This document shows positions 1-7,737 of a stretch of DNA of 10,927 nucleotides, piece by piece. The stretch is from AR5 sp041499965. Its GTDB lineage: Bacteria; Methylomirabilota; Methylomirabilia; Rokubacteriales; CSP1-6. A program made the translations under genes and the position numbers. The DNA lies in the NCBI GenBank assembly GCA_041499965.1, contig JBGQLG010000181.1, forward strand, positions 1-10,927, read 5' to 3'. How positions within the stretch are numbered: position 1 is the stretch's first letter; every line of letters begins with the position of its first letter. The notes under the pieces were generated by a model. The model was given only the letters and a program-made list of their open reading frames with translations. It was not told where the DNA came from and made no database searches.

Positions 1-826
1 GCGCGACTTCCAGCGGAACCAGCAGCTGTTCGCCAGGGAGCTGATCGCGACGCAGGACCTGGACAGGGCGCGCCAGGCGTATGACGTCGCGACCGCGGCG
101 GAGCGCGATGCCCGTCACGGGCTCGATCTGGCGCTGGAGAATTGGGCGCGGAAGGACCAGATCGACGCGGCTCGCGCCCAGCTGCAGGCGGGGCAATCGG
201 CCCTCGCGCTGTCGCACGCGAACCTGGCCGAGACGATCATCGCGAGTCCGCTCGATGGCTACGTGGTGAGCCGTGATCTCGAGGCGGGCGGCATCGTCAA
301 CCCCGGGATGCCGATCTTCAAGATTGCCGATTCCCGCACGGCCTGGGCGACGGTGTACGTGGACGCGCGCGACACCGCCGCCCTGGCCATCGGGCATCGC
401 GCCGACATCACGTTCCGCTCGCTCCCCGGGCGCGCGTTTCCGGGTCGGGTGGCTCGCATCCAGCGCGAGGGAGATCGGGTCACCGAGCAGCTGGCGATCG
501 ACGTCGCCTTCATCGAGCGTCCGCCCCGCTTGACCCTGGGAGAGCAAGTGGAGGCGACCATCCGACCCCCGGTACGCCACGGGGTATCCGCCCTTCCGCT
601 CGCCGCGATGGTGCGGCGGCCCGACGGCCCCGGAGCCCTCGTGGTCAAGGACGGCCACATCCACTTCCAAGCCGCCCGGCTCGGGATCGTGGATCCAGCC
701 GGATGGGCCGAGATCCTCGACGGCCTCCATCCTGGCGACGACGTCGTGCTCGCCCCCGGACCGCTCGCCGACCCGTCGAACGACGGACGCCGCGTGCGCG
801 CCACGAGCGCCGCCGTCGGCCCGTAG
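1..826 (+). CDS. HlyD/DevB-family periplasmic adaptor subunit of ABC exporter (5' partial)
   Basis: The reading frame is open from base 2 to the TAG at 824-826, so the gene begins upstream of the window; about 274 residues are visible. Seen: an N-terminal stretch rich in Q, R, E, A and L (roughly bases 2-235) that reads as the coiled-coil hairpin of a membrane fusion protein. Next comes the second half of a lipoyl/biotinyl-like domain (ASPLDGYVVSRDLEAGG followed by NPGMPIFKIAD, bases 243-331), then beta-barrel and membrane-proximal segments (TAWATVYVDARD and the following residues). Family knowledge: such proteins link an inner-membrane transporter to a TolC-like outer-membrane channel and span the periplasm. 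The next two genes encode an FtsX-type permease and an ATPase, in the same order as devBCA, which supports a DevB/MacA-like role. The signal peptide or membrane anchor would lie in the missing 5' part. The substrate cannot be told from sequence. Confidence 0.9.
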   Translation, partial: RDFQRNQQLFARELIATQDLDRARQAYDVATAAERDARHGLDLALENWARKDQIDAARAQLQAGQSALALSHANLAETIIASPLDGYVVSRDLEAGGIVNPGMPIFKIADSRTAWATVYVDARDTAALAIGHRADITFRSLPGRAFPGRVARIQREGDRVTEQLAIDVAFIERPPRLTLGEQVEATIRPPVRHGVSALPLAAMVRRPDGPGALVVKDGHIHFQAARLGIVDPAGWAEILDGLHPGDDVVLAPGPLADPSNDGRRVRATSAAVGP

Positions 827-839
827 CAGCGGGACCGTG

Positions 840-2036
840 ATGAATCTCGCGCTGCGCGACGTCCGCTATCGCCTCGGGCGCTTTCTCCTGACCGCACTCG
901 GGCTCGGCCTCCTCCTGACCAGCGTGATGACGATGGGCGGCGTCTACCAGGGGCTCGTGGTCGAGGCGCTCAGCATCGTGCGGGCCTCGGGCGCCGATCT
1001 CTGGGTGGTCCAGAAGGATACGAACGGCCCGTTCGCCGAGACCTCGAGGATCCCGGACGACCTCTACCGAGTCATCCGCGCCGTGCCCGGCGTGCGCGAG
1101 GCGAGCCCCGTCGCCTTCCAGACGCTGCAGTTCCGCGTGGGTCCGAAACCCTTTCGCGTGCAGCTGATCGGCTATCGGCTCGGCGGCCTCGGCGGGCCGC
1201 CCGCCGTGGTCGCCGGGCGCCCCATTGTCCGGAGCCACTACGAGATGGTGATCGGCGGCGACGCCGGGCTGCCGGTCGGCACGGAGGTCCGGATCGGCCG
1301 TCTCAGCCTGCGGATCGTCGGGCTGACCGACGGGATCGTGTCGAGCTCCGGGGATCCCGTTGCCTTCGTCACGCTCCTGGATGCCCAGGAGATCCAGTTC
1401 TCGAAGGCCAACGAGGCGGTCCGCAACGATCGCGCGCGCCTCCAGGCCGATCTGCGCGCCAGCCCCGCCCTCGCCACGGTCTCTCCCGAGGCGCTGGCCC
1501 CGATCATCCAGAGCACACACCTGGCGAACGCGATCCTGGTCCGCCTCGAGCCGGGGGCCGATGCGCCGGCGGTCCAGGCTCACATCGAGCGGTGGAAGTA
1601 CTATCGAGCACTCACGGCTTCGCAACAGGAGGAGGTGCTCGGCAAGAGCGTGATCGAGCGCGGGCGGAAGCAGACGCTCCTCATGCGCGCGATCTTGCTC
1701 GTCGTCTCGACCGTTATCATCGCGCTGATCATCTACACGATGACGCTCGAGAAGACCCGCGACATCGCAACGCTCAAGGTCGTCGGCACTCCGGACCGGA
1801 CGATCGCCGCGCTCATCCTGCAGGAGGCGCTGGCGCTGGGTCTCCTGGGCTTCGGGCTGGGCGCCGTGATCATCGGCCGCACCTACCAGTACTTCCCCCG
1901 TCGCATCGTCATCCTGGCGTCGGATCAGTACGTCCTGCTGGGTATCGTCCTCGGCATCTGCGTGCTCGCCAGCCTGCTCGGCATCGCGAAGGCGCTGCGG
2001 GTGGATCTGACCACGGCCCTCGGGGGTGGCGGATGA
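840..2036 (+). CDS. FtsX/MacB-like ABC transporter permease (DevC type)
   Basis: This 398-residue inner-membrane protein is the permease of an ATP-driven tripartite exporter. Seen: one N-terminal membrane segment (about residues 13-37), a large extracytoplasmic region (about 40-280, MacB_PCD-like), and three C-terminal segments (about 283-301, 322-346 and 362-384). This four-helix FtsX-like layout is that of DevC/MacB/LolCE proteins. The cytoplasmic loop EKTRDIATLKVVG (304-316) is the conserved stretch that contacts the ATPase and is especially DevC-like. The ATG at 840 was chosen; a GTG immediately before it (837) would add one residue. The gene starts 13 nt after the adaptor stop, and its stop overlaps the ATPase start by ATGA (2033-2036), implying co-translation. 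Length is close to DevC (about 385-400). DevC/MacB-type function is well supported; the cargo is unknown. Confidence 0.92.
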   Translation: MNLALRDVRYRLGRFLLTALGLGLLLTSVMTMGGVYQGLVVEALSIVRASGADLWVVQKDTNGPFAETSRIPDDLYRVIRAVPGVREASPVAFQTLQFRVGPKPFRVQLIGYRLGGLGGPPAVVAGRPIVRSHYEMVIGGDAGLPVGTEVRIGRLSLRIVGLTDGIVSSSGDPVAFVTLLDAQEIQFSKANEAVRNDRARLQADLRASPALATVSPEALAPIIQSTHLANAILVRLEPGADAPAVQAHIERWKYYRALTASQQEEVLGKSVIERGRKQTLLMRAILLVVSTVIIALIIYTMTLEKTRDIATLKVVGTPDRTIAALILQEALALGLLGFGLGAVIIGRTYQYFPRRIVILASDQYVLLGIVLGICVLASLLGIAKALRVDLTTALGGGG

Positions 2037-2755
2037 CGGCGAAGATCGTGGGAGAGCGCCTCACGAAGGTGTTCGGTCGGGGCGAGACCGAGGTCGTGGC
2101 GCTGGACGACGCCTCGATCGCCGTCGACGCGGGGGAGCTCGTGGCCCTGATGGGGCCGAGCGGTTCGGGCAAGACCACGCTGCTGCGCGCCCTGTCGTTG
2201 ATCGACCCGCCGACCCGTGGGCGGGTCGCCGTCGATGGCCGCGTCGTCTGCGAGGACGGGCGTGTGCTGGTGGACGATCGACGCCTCCGGCGCGAGCGGA
2301 TGGGCATCATCTTCCAGTCGTACAACCTCATCCCGTTCCTGACCTCGATCGAGAACGTCGCCCTCGTGCTGACGCTCAACGGCGTCCCGCTTCGCGAAGC
2401 GCGCCGTCGGGCGCGAACGTTGCTGGATCGTCTCGACCTCGGGCATCGCGCCGACGTGCATCCGCCCACGCTGTCCGGCGGCGAGCAGCAGCGCCTGGCC
2501 GTGGCCCGCGCGGTGATCAACGACCCGGCGGTCATCCTCGCCGACGAGCCGACCGCCTCGCTCGACACCGGGCGCGGCAAGGCCGTCATGGACCTCCTGC
2601 GACGACTGGGCAGGGAACGGGAAGCCGCGGTCATCGTCGTCACCCACGATGACCGGATGCTGGAGGGCTTCGATCGCGTCTATCGCATGACCGACGGTCG
2701 CATCGACACGGGGCAGCGTGTCCAGTCGGCCGACAGGGCCGCGCTGGCCCGATGA
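2033..2755 (+). CDS. ABC transporter ATP-binding protein (DevA/MacB/LolD type)
   Basis: This 240-residue nucleotide-binding subunit should power the permease encoded just upstream. All catalytic elements are visible: Walker A GPSGSGKTT (41-49), Q-loop Gln95 in FQSYNL, ABC signature LSGGEQQR (147-154), Walker B VILADE with catalytic Glu172, D-loop SLD (176-178) and switch His205 in VTHD. The sequence belongs to the MacB/LolD/DevA/FtsE group that pairs with FtsX-like permeases. The start at 2033 is set by the ATGA overlap with the permease stop; the open frame extends further upstream, but only inside the permease gene. The stop in turn overlaps the start of the proton-ATPase gene (ATGA at 2752-2755). 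It lacks a fused permease domain, so it is a DevA-like stand-alone subunit rather than a MacB fusion. Confidence 0.95.
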   Translation: MTAKIVGERLTKVFGRGETEVVALDDASIAVDAGELVALMGPSGSGKTTLLRALSLIDPPTRGRVAVDGRVVCEDGRVLVDDRRLRRERMGIIFQSYNLIPFLTSIENVALVLTLNGVPLREARRRARTLLDRLDLGHRADVHPPTLSGGEQQRLAVARAVINDPAVILADEPTASLDTGRGKAVMDLLRRLGREREAAVIVVTHDDRMLEGFDRVYRMTDGRIDTGQRVQSADRAALAR

Positions 2756-5100
2756 GCCGGGCATTGCCCCTCCAGACCGGTGCCGTGGCGTCCACACCGG
2801 TAGGCCTGACGAGCGCCGAAGCGCAGCGGCGGCTCGCTGACCTTGGCCCGAATACCGTGTCCGAAGAGGCGCCCTCCCCCTGGGCAGCCCTGCTGGCGAA
2901 GTTCTGGGGCCCGGTCCCGTGGCTGCTCGAAGCCGCGGCCGTCGTCCAGCTCGGGCTCGGCGCGTATGTCGAGGCCGCGGTTGTCGGCGGCCTCCTCCTC
3001 TTCAATGCGACCCTGGGTGTTGTCCAGCAAGGCCGTGCGGGCGCGGCGCTGGCGGCCCTCAAGAAGAGACTCGCGCCCACCGCGCTGGTGCGTCGTGATC
3101 GTGAATGGGTCCGAGTGCCGGCAGAGAACGTGGTGCCGGGTGACGCGATCCGACTGTCGCTCGGGGTGTTGATTCCCGCCGACGCTCGCATCGCCTCGGG
3201 ATCGCTGATGGTCGACCAGTCAATGCTGACCGGCGAGTCCATTCCTGTCGAAGCCGAGGCCGGCAGTCTTGTGTCTGCCGGTTCGCTGGTGCGCCGAGGC
3301 GAGGCGATTGCCGAAGTGACGGCGACCGGGTCGAAGACCGAGTTCGGGCGCGCGGCAGCGCTGGTGCGCGTGGCCGGCGCCCGCAGCACCGAGCAAGTGG
3401 CGATCCTTGGAGCGACGCGAAATCTCGCCATCGTCAACGGCACCGTCGCATGTCTCATCGTCGTGTACGCGTATGCCACGGGGCTGCCGTTCGCCGACCT
3501 GATCCGCCTGGCCCTGACGGCGCTGCTCGCGTCGATCCCGGTGGCGTTGCCGGCGACGTTCATGCTAGCCGCGGCGATCGGCGCCCAGGCCCTGGCGAGG
3601 CGGGGGGTCCTGCTGACCCGCCTCTCGGCGGCGCACGAGGCCGCCGCCATGGACCTTCTGTGCGCCGACAAGACGGGGACGCTGACGCGCAGTGTCCTCG
3701 ACGTGGTCGAGGTCGCGTCGATGGCCGGTTACGATCGCGACGCTGTCTTGATCCTCGCCGCGCTCGCGAGCTCCGAGGCGGACCAGGACGTCATCGACGC
3801 CGCGATTCGACGCTCGGCCACGACGGCCGGCGGCCGCGGCAATGTCCCGAGCCTACGACGCTTCATTCCGTTCGATCCGGTGACCAAGATGTCCGAGGCC
3901 TTCGCGATGGATCAGGCGGGACACGAGGTTCGAATCGCCAAGGGGGCGTTCGAGGTCATGGCCGGGGTGGCCGAGGTCCCGGCGGACGCGCGGCGCGTGG
4001 TCGACGGGCTGGCGGCGCGGGGACATCGGGTCATTGCGGTCGCGGTGGGCCCGGCGCGATCGTTGCGCCTGGCCGGCCTCATCGCGCTCAGTGATCCCCC
4101 GCGCGCCGATTCGGCGGGGCTCGTCGCCACGCTCCACGACATGGGCGTGCGGACCGTCATGGTCACGGGAGACTCGCCGGTGACCGCGGCGGCCGTCGCC
4201 CGCGAGGTCGGGATCACGGGCGGCCTCTGCCCAGCCGGCCGCCGTTTCGACGACGTGGCCGTCGACGAATTCGGCATCTTCGCCCGCGTGGCGCCGGACG
4301 AGAAGTACCGCCTCGTCGAGGCGCTGCAGCGTCAGGGCCATGTCGTCGGTATGTGCGGCGACGGGGTGAACGACGCGGCGGCGCTCCGACAGGCGCACAT
4401 CGGGATCGCCGTCTCCTCCGCGACCGACGTCGCGAAGGCCGCGGCCGGCATGGTGCTGACCGAACCCGGCCTGGCGGGGATCGTGTTCGCCGTGACCGAA
4501 GGCCGGGTCGCCTTTCAGCGGCTCCTGACCTACGCGTTCAACATGCTCGTCAAGAAGAGCGAGATCATCCTGTTCCTGGCCATCGGACTGGGCATCACCG
4601 GCCACGCCGTGATGACGCCGGCGCTCATGGTGTTGATGCTGATCACGAACGACTTTCTCTCCATGTCTCTCACCACCGATCGGGCGACCCCCACACGATC
4701 CCCGAGCACGTGGCGGATGCGCAACATCACGGCCGCCGCCGTGGTCCTCGCAGTCTGGAAACTCGGCTTCTCGACCGCCATGCTGCTGTTCGGGAGGTTC
4801 TGGCTCAGGCTCGGTCCCGGAGAGCTGCAGACGCTGGCATTCGTGACTCTCGTGTTCGGCAATCAGGCCCTGCTGTACGTGCTGCGGGAGCGCGGTCGCC
4901 TGTGGCGCTCGAGACCCGGCCCCTGGGTCGTGGCGTCGTCCGTCGCGGACGTCGCCATCGTCTCGGCGCTCGCCTTGTCGGGTGTCTTGATGGCGCCGTT
5001 GCCGTGGCGCATCCTGGTGACATCGGCCGCTGCCGCGTCCGGATTTGCTCTGGCCCTCGATCAGATCAAGCGGCCGGTCCTCTCGATGTCGAAAATCTAG
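2752..5100 (+). CDS. Plasma-membrane proton-efflux P-type ATPase (P3A family)
   Basis: This 782-residue membrane pump is predicted to export H+ at the cost of ATP. Seen, in order: a short N-terminal cytoplasmic segment, membrane helices M1-M2, an actuator domain with TGES (160-163), M3-M4 with PVALPATF just before the P-domain, the phosphorylation motif DKTGTLT (Asp306), a small N-domain with RIAKGAFE, SDPPRAD, and the hinge motif CGDGVND (535-541). M5-M10 follow. Asp634 in M6 (LITNDFLSMSLTTDRATP) lies where plant and fungal H+-ATPases carry their proton-binding Asp in ILNDGT. There is no heavy-metal-binding N-terminus and no CPx motif, which argues against a P1B metal pump. Length is near that of prokaryotic P3A pumps (about 800), without the long C-terminal autoinhibitory tail of plant and fungal enzymes. 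The start overlaps the upstream ABC ATPase stop by ATGA, an unusual pairing. Family assignment is firm; ion specificity is inferred. Confidence 0.92.
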   Translation: MSRALPLQTGAVASTPVGLTSAEAQRRLADLGPNTVSEEAPSPWAALLAKFWGPVPWLLEAAAVVQLGLGAYVEAAVVGGLLLFNATLGVVQQGRAGAALAALKKRLAPTALVRRDREWVRVPAENVVPGDAIRLSLGVLIPADARIASGSLMVDQSMLTGESIPVEAEAGSLVSAGSLVRRGEAIAEVTATGSKTEFGRAAALVRVAGARSTEQVAILGATRNLAIVNGTVACLIVVYAYATGLPFADLIRLALTALLASIPVALPATFMLAAAIGAQALARRGVLLTRLSAAHEAAAMDLLCADKTGTLTRSVLDVVEVASMAGYDRDAVLILAALASSEADQDVIDAAIRRSATTAGGRGNVPSLRRFIPFDPVTKMSEAFAMDQAGHEVRIAKGAFEVMAGVAEVPADARRVVDGLAARGHRVIAVAVGPARSLRLAGLIALSDPPRADSAGLVATLHDMGVRTVMVTGDSPVTAAAVAREVGITGGLCPAGRRFDDVAVDEFGIFARVAPDEKYRLVEALQRQGHVVGMCGDGVNDAAALRQAHIGIAVSSATDVAKAAAGMVLTEPGLAGIVFAVTEGRVAFQRLLTYAFNMLVKKSEIILFLAIGLGITGHAVMTPALMVLMLITNDFLSMSLTTDRATPTRSPSTWRMRNITAAAVVLAVWKLGFSTAMLLFGRFWLRLGPGELQTLAFVTLVFGNQALLYVLRERGRLWRSRPGPWVVASSVADVAIVSALALSGVLMAPLPWRILVTSAAAASGFALALDQIKRPVLSMSKI

Positions 5101-5122
5101 AGAGAAGACGAGGGAAACCAGG

Positions 5123-5797
5123 ATGATCGACGTACCCACGACGTCCAAGACCGACGCCCGAGAAGGCCCCGACGATCCCAGCAAGGTGGTGCTGCGCCGG
5201 CAGACGATCAAGAGAGGTCACCTGAAGCGGAGGCAAGCGCTGCTCGCGACCGTGATGCTCGTCGTCGTCGTGCTTCCCGTCATGGCGGCCGATGCGCCCG
5301 AGGTGGAGCGCGCCCGGATGGTGGCCAATCAGGTTCTCGCCGAGACGAAGTCGGTGCTGGACGGCGCACTCCAGGGCGGGCAACCGGCGGCGGCCCTCCG
5401 CGTCTGCGCCTCCGTGGCCCAGAACATCGCGCGCCGCCACGAGCGCGAGGGCTGGCGGGTGCGCCGCGTGAGCGAGAAGGTCCGCAACCCCGCCGACACC
5501 CCCGACGCCGATGAGCTGACCGTGCTCCGCGCCTGGCAGGCCGAGCAGCGCGCCGGCCGCCTCACGCCCGCCGCGGAGCATCAGGACATCGTCACCGAGG
5601 GCGGGCGCCGATATCTCTCCTACATGAAGCCGATCTTCATCGCGGGGCCGGTCTGCTTGCACTGCCACGGCGCGCCCGACAAGCTGGCGCCGGGCGTGGC
5701 GGAGGCGCTCAAGGAGCTCTATCCAATGGATCGGGCCACGGGGTACTCGGTGGGCGACCTCCGCGGCGCGATCACGGTGAAGATCCCGATCGAGTGA
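5123..5797 (+). CDS. DUF3365 (Tll0287-like) c-type heme protein, exported or membrane-anchored
   Basis: This 224-residue protein carries one c-type heme site, CLHCH (Cys178, Cys181, His182), so it should be matured by the cytochrome c machinery outside the cytoplasm. Seen: a charged N-terminus of about 38 residues, a hydrophobic helix (about 39-56, ending PVMAADA) acting as signal peptide or anchor, then hallmark DUF3365/Tll0287-like segments. These are RVCASVAQNIA (93-103), SEKVRNPADTPDADE (117-131), RYLSYMKPI (163-171), the heme motif, and ATGYSVGDLRGAI (205-217). The ATG at 5123 was chosen because AGGGA lies 7 nt upstream (5111-5115). GTG 5252 or ATG 5255 would leave almost no n-region to the signal. 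It follows the proton-ATPase gene by 22 nt, so it is probably in the same operon. The family is linked to redox or gas sensing and electron transfer, but no specific function is established; the role here is unknown. Confidence 0.88.
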   Translation: MIDVPTTSKTDAREGPDDPSKVVLRRQTIKRGHLKRRQALLATVMLVVVVLPVMAADAPEVERARMVANQVLAETKSVLDGALQGGQPAAALRVCASVAQNIARRHEREGWRVRRVSEKVRNPADTPDADELTVLRAWQAEQRAGRLTPAAEHQDIVTEGGRRYLSYMKPIFIAGPVCLHCHGAPDKLAPGVAEALKELYPMDRATGYSVGDLRGAITVKIPIE

Positions 5798-5806
5798 AGC
5801 CTCCCG

Positions 5807-5825
5807 GCAGTGACGCCGTCACTGC
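5807..5825. terminator. Candidate bidirectional terminator hairpin between convergent genes
   Basis: A perfect 8-bp inverted repeat, GCAGTGAC and GTCACTGC with a 3-nt loop (GCC), sits 10 nt after the heme-protein stop. It overlaps the stop codon and last codons of the convergent transglutaminase gene. Position between two converging operons suggests a shared terminator. Neither side is followed by a clear T-tract, so intrinsic termination is uncertain. Confidence 0.4.
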
Positions 5826-6781
5826 TGCTGCTGTTGCTGCTCGTCCTCCAGCGCCACCGCGGCCGAGATCGGCCGGCGGGCCGGGGCCTCGCGGAACGTC
5901 TGCAGCGGGATCGGCCGCGTCTCGCTCGTGAGCTGCGGCAGCGCCTTGGCCGACGAGGCTTGGGTGTGCACCTCGGCCCGCAGCGTCTCCTGGGCCACGC
6001 CGCGGAAGATGCCCTTGTTGGGTGGCACGTCGTCGTAGGTGCGGCCATGGCCGACGACGACGTACCGCTCGTCGATCGCGCGACCGTGCGTGGGATCGTA
6101 GGGCACCCAGCCGTGCGAGGGCGCCCAGAACTCGATCCAGGCGTGGCTCTGCGAGGGCTCGCGGCGCTGCTGCTCCACGTGCAGGTAGCCGCTGACGTAG
6201 CGGCAGGGCACCTGGCTCAGCCGCAGCAGGCCCAGCATGAGGTGGGCGAAGTCCTGGCAGACGCCGGCCCCGATCTTGAGGAAGTCCTCGGTGGTCGAGT
6301 CGTACTTCGTCACGTCCTTCTCGTACTCGAAGCGGGAGGCCAGGTAATGGCCGAGCGCCTGGACGTGCGCGCCCAGCGTGGTCCCGCGGCTCGGGGCGGC
6401 GGCCTTGTGGGCGGCCCGCAGCGCCGGCGTGAGCTGCACCGGCCCGCCGAAGGCGAGGAAGTCCAGCAGCGGGTAGGGCACGTCGCGCACCGGCACCGGG
6501 TCGGCCAGCGAGGCCAGGGGCGGCGCCGTGGGATGGGTCGTGACGAGCGAGCGGCTGGAGACCTCGATCCGGTCGTGGAAGCGCGTGATGGTGAAGTGGT
6601 GCGTGACGTTGTCGTTCCAGTCGGAGTAGCGGTAGACGCGAGTGGGCGGCCCCACCGCCAGGACGAACGAGCCGACCGTCTGGTCGGGGGTCGTCTTGGG
6701 CTGCACGTGCAGCTCCATGAACGACTCGCTGATGTAGGTGTCGTACTCGAACGCGAAGCGGTGCTCGATCTCCAGCAGCAT
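5819..6781 (-). CDS. Transglutaminase-like family protein (third gene of ATP-grasp/alpha-E cassette)
   Basis: This 320-residue protein has the bacterial transglutaminase N-terminal region (about 1-85, starting LEIEHRFAFEYDTYISES) and a transglutaminase/cysteine-protease core (about 135-235). The catalytic triad is visible: Cys175 in GAGVCQDFAH, His213 in SHAWIEFW and Asp229 in YDPTHG. Bacterial members mostly cleave or transfer at amide/peptide bonds rather than crosslink proteins. No signal peptide is seen, so it is probably cytoplasmic. The ATG at 6781 lies 2 nt after the alpha-E stop, which fixes the start; the longer open frame upstream lies inside the alpha-E gene. The C-terminus is odd: after an Arg/Pro/Ala-rich linker it ends EDE followed by six Gln, encoded by CAG/CAA repeats. 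The context suggests it trims or transfers the product of the ATP-grasp enzyme. Confidence 0.92.
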   Translation of the reverse strand: MLLEIEHRFAFEYDTYISESFMELHVQPKTTPDQTVGSFVLAVGPPTRVYRYSDWNDNVTHHFTITRFHDRIEVSSRSLVTTHPTAPPLASLADPVPVRDVPYPLLDFLAFGGPVQLTPALRAAHKAAAPSRGTTLGAHVQALGHYLASRFEYEKDVTKYDSTTEDFLKIGAGVCQDFAHLMLGLLRLSQVPCRYVSGYLHVEQQRREPSQSHAWIEFWAPSHGWVPYDPTHGRAIDERYVVVGHGRTYDDVPPNKGIFRGVAQETLRAEVHTQASSAKALPQLTSETRPIPLQTFREAPARRPISAAVALEDEQQQQQQ

Positions 6782-6783
6782 GG

Positions 6784-7737
6784 TCAGGTGGCGAAGTACT
6801 GCGCGGCCAGCGCGTCGTGGACCTGGGCCATGGTGTCGATCACGCGGTCGAGGAATTCCGTGTCGGCGGTGCCGGCGGCCGGCGGCTCGTCGCGGTAGCA
6901 GAGGTCGGCGTGCAGCCGGCCGACGAGGCGGCCCGCGGTCGTCGCCTCGCCGCCGCCGCCGATGCGGGCCAGGTTCGCCTTGATCTCCTCCAGGCCGTAG
7001 CGCAGCGAGCGCGGCGTGTGGGGGTCGAGCATCAGGAACGGCACCACCAGCTCCGGCTCCAGGCGGGCGCCGTACGAGCGCCGGTAGTTCTCGAGCGAGC
7101 CCAGCGCCCTCAGGAGGGTCCGCCACTGGGTGTAGTAGAGCGCCCCGTCGGCGCGCGGCTCGGCGGCGGCCAGGCCCGGCAGCTTGGCCCGCAGGACGAG
7201 CGCGGTGCGGTAGATGCGCTCCAGCGCCTCACCGAGCTTGAGGAAGTACCAGCCCTCGTCGCGCGTGAACGTCTGCTCGATGGCGCCCCCGATCGTGAAG
7301 AGCCCCTTGTGGGTGGTGCCGAGCGCGTCGCGCAGCGAGGGCGGGTCCGACAGGCCGCGCCGCGCGTGGGCCTCCAGCGCACGGAAGGTCTCGTTCAGCG
7401 CCAGGAACACCTCGACCGTGAGCGCCTCGCGCACCGAGCGCGCGTTCTCCCGGGCCCGGCGCAGCGAGGTGATGACCGAATACTTGTTGCCGATGTCGAG
7501 GAAGAAGCCGACCAGGTAGGCCTGCGACATCGGCGCGAAGGCCGAGGCCGGGGGCGACACCTGCGCCGAGGGCAGGATGGCCAGCAAGTCCTTCCAGGCC
7601 GAGTGCGCTGCCTGCTCGGCCAGCCCCTGCGTCTCCGACGAGAAGTCCTCGGTGACCAGCAGCAGCCGCGTGATGTTCTCGGAGCGCTCCAGGTAGCGCC
7701 CCATCCAGTAGAGCGCGTCGGCGACGCGCGAGAGCAC
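6784..7737 (-). CDS. Alpha-E domain-containing protein (DUF403)
   Basis: This 317-residue protein is recognised from its N-terminus MLSRVADALYWMGRYLERSE and from the all-helical, Glu/Arg/Leu-rich body with no membrane segment. Both are typical of the alpha-E family (usual length about 310). Members almost always sit beside, or are fused to, the circularly permuted ATP-grasp protein found here, and a transglutaminase. Iyer and colleagues proposed in a comparative-genomic study of amidoligases that the set makes or modifies peptides; alpha-E itself has no demonstrated activity. The start is GTG at 7737, immediately after the TGA of the upstream ATP-grasp gene (7738-7740) with no gap, which favours coupled translation. 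The next gene starts 2 nt after its stop. Identification is strong; mechanism is unknown. Confidence 0.93.
   Translation of the reverse strand: MLSRVADALYWMGRYLERSENITRLLLVTEDFSSETQGLAEQAAHSAWKDLLAILPSAQVSPPASAFAPMSQAYLVGFFLDIGNKYSVITSLRRARENARSVREALTVEVFLALNETFRALEAHARRGLSDPPSLRDALGTTHKGLFTIGGAIEQTFTRDEGWYFLKLGEALERIYRTALVLRAKLPGLAAAEPRADGALYYTQWRTLLRALGSLENYRRSYGARLEPELVVPFLMLDPHTPRSLRYGLEEIKANLARIGGGGEATTAGRLVGRLHADLCYRDEPPAAGTADTEFLDRVIDTMAQVHDALAAQYFAT

Noticed and set aside
3853..5211. Minus-strand open frame (452 residues) opposite the proton ATPase
   Set aside because: Arg/His/Gly-rich composition and full overlap with a motif-complete P-type ATPase indicate a shadow.
5819..7126. Extended 435-residue version of the transglutaminase
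   Set aside because: The extra N-terminal 115 residues are out-of-frame alpha-E sequence; the family N-terminus begins at the ATG at 6781.
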